DNA from: Diphasiastrum complanatum
Taxonomy: Eukaryota; Streptophyta; Lycopodiopsida; Lycopodiales; Lycopodiaceae
Direction of reading: 5' to 3'
NCBI GenBank assembly: GCA_029204225.1
Contig: CM055094.1
Span: 65,916,536-65,980,535, forward strand
Length of the DNA: 64,000 nucleotides
Positions 60,070 through 64,000 of the stretch are shown piece after piece. Each line of letters begins with the position of its first letter. The first letter of the stretch is position 1. The position numbers and the translations under genes were made by a program. Under the pieces are notes generated by a model. The model searched no databases and had not been told where the DNA came from. It saw only the letters and a program-made list of their open reading frames with translations.

Positions 60070-60522
60070 TGTAAGAAATCAAAGTGCCAAGAGCCTTCTA
60101 ACATTCAATCTCCATATACAAGAAGAAGAAGAAGAGGGAGAAGAGGGAGAGGGTTAGGTGCCCTCAAGAAGAGAGAAACTAGTAGCAATGCTTGAAAGGG
60201 AATGAATTACAAATGACCAATGAGTACATATAAATAGGCCTTCCAAGGGCCTAGACTCTTCCAAACTCTAAGTTCTAGAACCTTCCAAACCCACTACTAA
60301 TTATAGGGCACTCCCAAAAGTTAAGATAGGGTAGGGTCCCTTAACACAATTAGACTTTACTTGGAACCACGAGTTTCCACTAGACCAAAATTGGGTCCAA
60401 CTTAACTAAAACTATCTTAACATGGTCTAAATAATAAACCTACCCCATGGTTACACAAGTCTCAACCTTTTGGGTCAAAGTAACCTATAGGAAACTAGCA
60501 TTCTCATTTGTTATTTCTAACA
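60070..60522 (-). repeat. 3' LTR of the nested Copia-derived element
   Basis: 453 bp, nearly the same as 62634-63085. On the plus strand it starts TGTAAGAAATC and ends TTTCTAACA. The minus-strand polypurine tract AAGGAGGG (60530-60523) abuts it, which sets the orientation. Confidence 0.9.
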
Positions 60523-62633
60523 CCCTCCTTAAATGATAATGTAAAAACATAAGATGAAGTAGAAACAAAATGCAAAATGTTGCTTGCTGCCCAAAACTTC
60601 ATGTAGTCGAAATCTTAGCCCTAATCATGCCCGATGTAAAAGAGATGTAGAATACGAAGTGCGGTAGCATCAAGTCGAAGAGTGAAGACAAGCATGCTCC
60701 ATCCAAAGTAGGTAACCAAAAAGCCAGCCACAAGCTGAAATATGGATTTGCAATCCATCAATGGTTCCCACATGATTCCATAAGTCTCCTTACCACAAGA
60801 AACATAAAGAAGAGTATGATACTCTTTTACCATCACATCCTCCCGAATCTTACTATCAATGATCTGCTCACCAACACTAGGTAAGACAACACGGTCATCA
60901 TAAGAAGTAAGCATCAAAATAGGAAAATCAGCATAAGGTACTGATTTTGGTGAGGCACGTGTGTTTCCTCCAAGGTAAAAAGATACTTTGTTATCTCGCA
61001 AAGACTCGGACAACCAACAAGAGGCTGCGGCAAGCTGTCCAACAGCCACAAAATCACCAACACTTTGTTGTCCAAAGTGTTCCAAATGTGGACCTTGCTA
61101 TCCAAAAACCTTCCACAGGCCGTTCCCGATGCATAATAGGATGCTCGCGATGTAACATAGGCTGAAAATGATCAATAAACCATGGCTGAATAATGTGTCC
61201 ACCATCTTCAAAAAACACTGAAAATGATCAATAAACCATGGCTGAATAATGTGTCCACCATCTTCAAAGGAAAAAAACAGCAGCTTGCCACTTTGAACAC
61301 CCAAAAAATCTAGCAACACGCCACTTTGAACCAACGTACTAATTGGCATGATTTTTTCTCCTCTTCCATTGGTACAAAATGGCTTCAAAGAATGCTTGAT
61401 TTCAGCCTTTTCCAAAACATTAACTTGAGAAGCTTGCTCATAAAGTTCTTCACTAATGCATCCATCATTTGCAACAAATGGCTCAAGAGAAGAAGAATGC
61501 TCTACCATACCAACATTCCGATGCAAACTTGTACTTGTAGAAAGACAATGATCAAACTTTGGATGCCTTTGCTCTTCTACCTTCAAAGAGGATGAAGTAG
61601 AGAGGAGAAAGCATGATGATGAATCTTTTATTCGGTATATTTTTAAAAGTATTTCCCAAGCACTTTTAGAGGTCTTGCAAAATCTCAAATGATATAAGAT
61701 AGATCTTGTTACCGATAAAATCTTGATCATCACGTCGATGCCAAACCTCAGCTTGCAACTCCATGAAAAATAGTTGATGCCATCCATCATAACTTCGCCC
61801 GAACAAGTACGCATTGCTCCCAAATCTCTTGCCATAAGAACCAGCCAAGAAGATGAATTTTTTCAAACCCTAAATGTGCCCTAAAAGACACAAAAACCAG
61901 CAAGTATCAAATCTAAAAAATCAGCACCGAAATGTGTCGAAACCACACTTTAGATGGATGTAGGAACCTACCCTCCTACAAGCCTTATGTGCTAAAAATT
62001 TCAGCCTGAAATTGCATTACAAACTCAAAAAAGCAGCAAGCAAAGAATTAGGTTAGCCCTTCTTTCTTGCCAAAAAGTGTGAACAATACACACACGGATA
62101 GGGCTGTTGCAAACACCCTACAAATGGTAATATGCTGTCCAATTTTCAGCCTTGAAATGTGATCGGATCATCACAAAAAATTAGCGCCTTCTTCCACAGC
62201 TGGAAACAAGCAAAAAGAAGCAGATCTTCACTTTGTAAAATTAGCAAGGGTGCTGATTTTTCAACTAAATCAGAAGATAAAAATTGCTTGTAGATGGGCA
62301 CCCTCCTGCAAAGGAGCAAATCTGAAAAATAGGGCAGTAGCAGACCAACGGAAGTAGGATAAACCTACACGGATGTGGGCGACCTAAAAGCAGCCACGAA
62401 GAAGATAATTAATGGTGCCTTCCTGCAACCTGAAAAATTAGCAAACAACCAACTGATTTTTGGGCGCCCAAAATCCTATTATCTTCTTTGATGTGTGGCT
62501 CCCTCCTGCAAAACGGAAAAGAGTCAAAATTGAACAGATCTTCACTCCAAAAAATCAGCAAAGGTGCTGAATTTTTGTGATCCCTAAGTGAAGACGATCT
62601 CTTTTGGTAGGGCGCCCTAAATCAAGCATACCA
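60523..62633 (-). pseudogene. Internal region of nested element (gag remnant, pol mostly deleted)
   Basis: A minus-strand gag start at 61835-61098 (MMDGINYFSWSCKLRFGID; KSAWEILLKIY) is typical of Copia gag. 61085-60621 carries the pre-RT hinge with NKVSFYLGGNTRASPKS, parallel to DSKVSSFYHEKTRAFTKSG in the host Copia. Zinc knuckle, protease, integrase and RT are missing, so it cannot transpose alone. A PBS-like TGGTATGCTTGA (62633-62622, minus) follows the 5' LTR. A 56-bp tandem duplication lies at 61162-61268. 61870-62620 is noncoding. Confidence 0.8.
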
Positions 62634-63085
62634 TGTAGGAAATCAAAGTGCCAAGATCCTTCTAACAATCAATCTCCATATACAAGAAGAAGAAGAAGAA
62701 GAAGAAGAAGAAGGAGAGGGTTAGGTTCCCTCAAAAAGAGAGAAAGTAGTAGCAACGCTTGAAAGGGAATGAACTACAAATGAACAATGAGTACATATAA
62801 ATAGGCCTTCCAAGGGCCTAAACTCTTCCAAACTCTAAGTTTTAGAACCTTCCAAAATCCACTACTAATTATAGGGCACTTCCAAAAGTTAAGATAGGGT
62901 CCCTTAACATAATTAGACTTTACTTGGACCCACGAGTTTCCACTAGACCAAAATTGGGTCCAACTTAACTAAAACTATCTTAACATGGTCTAAATAATAA
63001 ACCTACCCCATGGTTACACAAGTCTCAACCTTTTGGGTCAAAGTAACCTATGGGAAACTAGCATTATCATTTATTATTTCTAACA
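62634..63085 (-). repeat. 5' LTR of the nested Copia-derived element
   Basis: 452 bp, nearly the same as 60070-60522. It includes a GAA microsatellite longer than in the other LTR and a TATAAATAGG TATA-box-like word at about 62797. The flanking five bases on the two sides (GTTCA and GCTTA, minus strand) match at three of five positions, so the target duplication is imperfect. Confidence 0.9.
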
Positions 63086-64000
63086 TGAACCAAAAATGTG
63101 AAAGTGAGAGATTGAAGGCTTCTTCCCATACCAAACTTCATAAGGAGTTAATACTTTCAATGCTTTAGTAGGACAACGATTGCTTATGTATGCTGCCGTT
63201 ATAGCCGCTTTAGCCCAAAACTTGTGAGGCAGACCCTTTGCTTTGAGCATGCAATGGGCCATCTCCATAAGTGTGTGATTCTTTCGCTCGGCAACACCAT
63301 TTTATTGAGGCGTATAAGGAGTTGTCATTTGATGTAGAATTCCCTTCTCTCGAAGAAATGCACCGAACGTACTCTTGATGTATTCCCCTCCTTGATCGGT
63401 GCGTAAGGTCTTCAAAGAATGCCCAAACCGATTTTCCACCATTGCTAGAAAATCTTTGAAGTATTGAAAAACTTCTGATTTAGCCTTCATAGGATAGATC
63501 CATGTAAAACGAGAAAATTCATCAATAAAAGTCACAATATAGATGCACTTTCCAATGGATTCGGTCCTCATTGGACCACAAACTATGAACCAAATCAAAT
63601 TTATCAAGAACCCTTATAGTTCCATCAATTGGAAAAGGTTTCCTTTGAAACTTTCCAAGTATGCACCCCTCGCATACATGCCCTTCCAGCTGCTCAATAG
63701 TAGGAATGTCTTCAACCATATTGAATGTCTTTAACTTCTTCAAACTTGCAAAGTTGAGATGCCCAAACCTTGCATGCCACAATTCAGCCAACTCCATTGT
63801 GATGTAGAAGCAACAAGACACGTAGAGGGAATTCGTGGCTCATAGGTATCCATCATGAATAAGCCATCATGCATTGTTCCCAAAACAATAATCAAGAGAG
63901 ATCTTTTAGGATCCTTGACAAGACACTTATCTTCTTTGAACTCAACAACTAGTCCTTGCTTCAACATAGTTGAAACCGAAAGAAGACTCTTCTTGATTCC
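63086..64000 (-). pseudogene. Host Copia, upstream half (GAG-pre-integrase, integrase)
   Basis: Minus-strand reading from the window end: protease end, then ELWHARFGHLNFASLKKLK and CEGCILGKFQRKPF (H-H-C-C module), FIDEFSRFTWIYPMK (first Asp block), LRTDQGGEYIKS (second), a stop at about 63304 in the block before NGVAERKN (Glu), then KGLPHKFWAKAAITAAYISN and KKPSISHFHIFGS, where the nested element interrupts. The gag and 5' LTR lie beyond the window. Presumably inside a PFD3 intron. Confidence 0.9.

Overview
This is a piece of a flowering-plant nuclear genome. The evidence is two recognisable host genes with plant-type structure (an intronless GDP-fucose transporter and a prefoldin subunit 3 gene split by large introns), a histone-like reading frame starting with the MARTKH tail of plant CENH3, and dense plant LTR retrotransposons, a Helitron and long GA/TA/CA microsatellites. 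I cannot name the species. All calls come from reading the sequence; no database search was run.

Layout. 1-4 kb: a Ty3/gypsy RT scrap and a truncated minus-strand Copia element. 4.05-8.27 kb: a decayed Helitron with Rep and PIF1-like helicase remnants and a clear hairpin-plus-CTAG 3' end. 9.27-10.83 kb: the GDP-fucose transporter gene (GFT1/GONST4-like), the only long intact ORF, with a TATA box and a probable 5' UTR intron. 11-13.6 kb: microsatellites, a GC-rich inverted-repeat element and a Copia integrase scrap.

13.9-22.7 kb is the most unusual block. It holds unfamiliar multi-exon genes that are not standard retroelement genes: an unrecognised plus-strand gene; a minus-strand Ulp1-like (C48) cysteine protease gene whose four exons keep phase and whose only defect in those exons is one stop; directly upstream of it, on the same strand, a CENH3-like histone fold with three stops; an unrecognised acidic-protein gene; and a minus-strand, three-exon, transposase-like gene. 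Six imperfect palindromic units of about 70 bp lie among them. Together they could be a large undescribed DNA transposon or a cluster of captured genes.

23.1-41.3 kb is a mosaic of Ty3/gypsy (Tat/Athila-type) elements: a complete 5' LTR with PBS, gag, protease, two direct copies of a 3.4 kb pol segment, extra coiled-coil ORFs and a truncated 3' LTR. Remnants of other gypsy elements follow. 41.5-45.4 kb is repeat-rich noncoding DNA (a 128 bp GA tract, a copy of a Helitron-internal segment, serial hairpins, a 246 bp tandem repeat and an LTR-like end). 45.4-48.8 kb holds Copia gag-protease and RNase H pieces.

52.86-58.54 kb carries the last three coding exons of prefoldin subunit 3 on the minus strand; its 5' exons must lie beyond the window. 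Its introns host a tRNA-derived mini-SINE-like insertion just downstream, a Pack-MULE-like insertion carrying an aspartic-protease gene fragment, and, from 59 kb to the window end, a minus-strand Copia element split by a second Copia-derived element with both LTRs.
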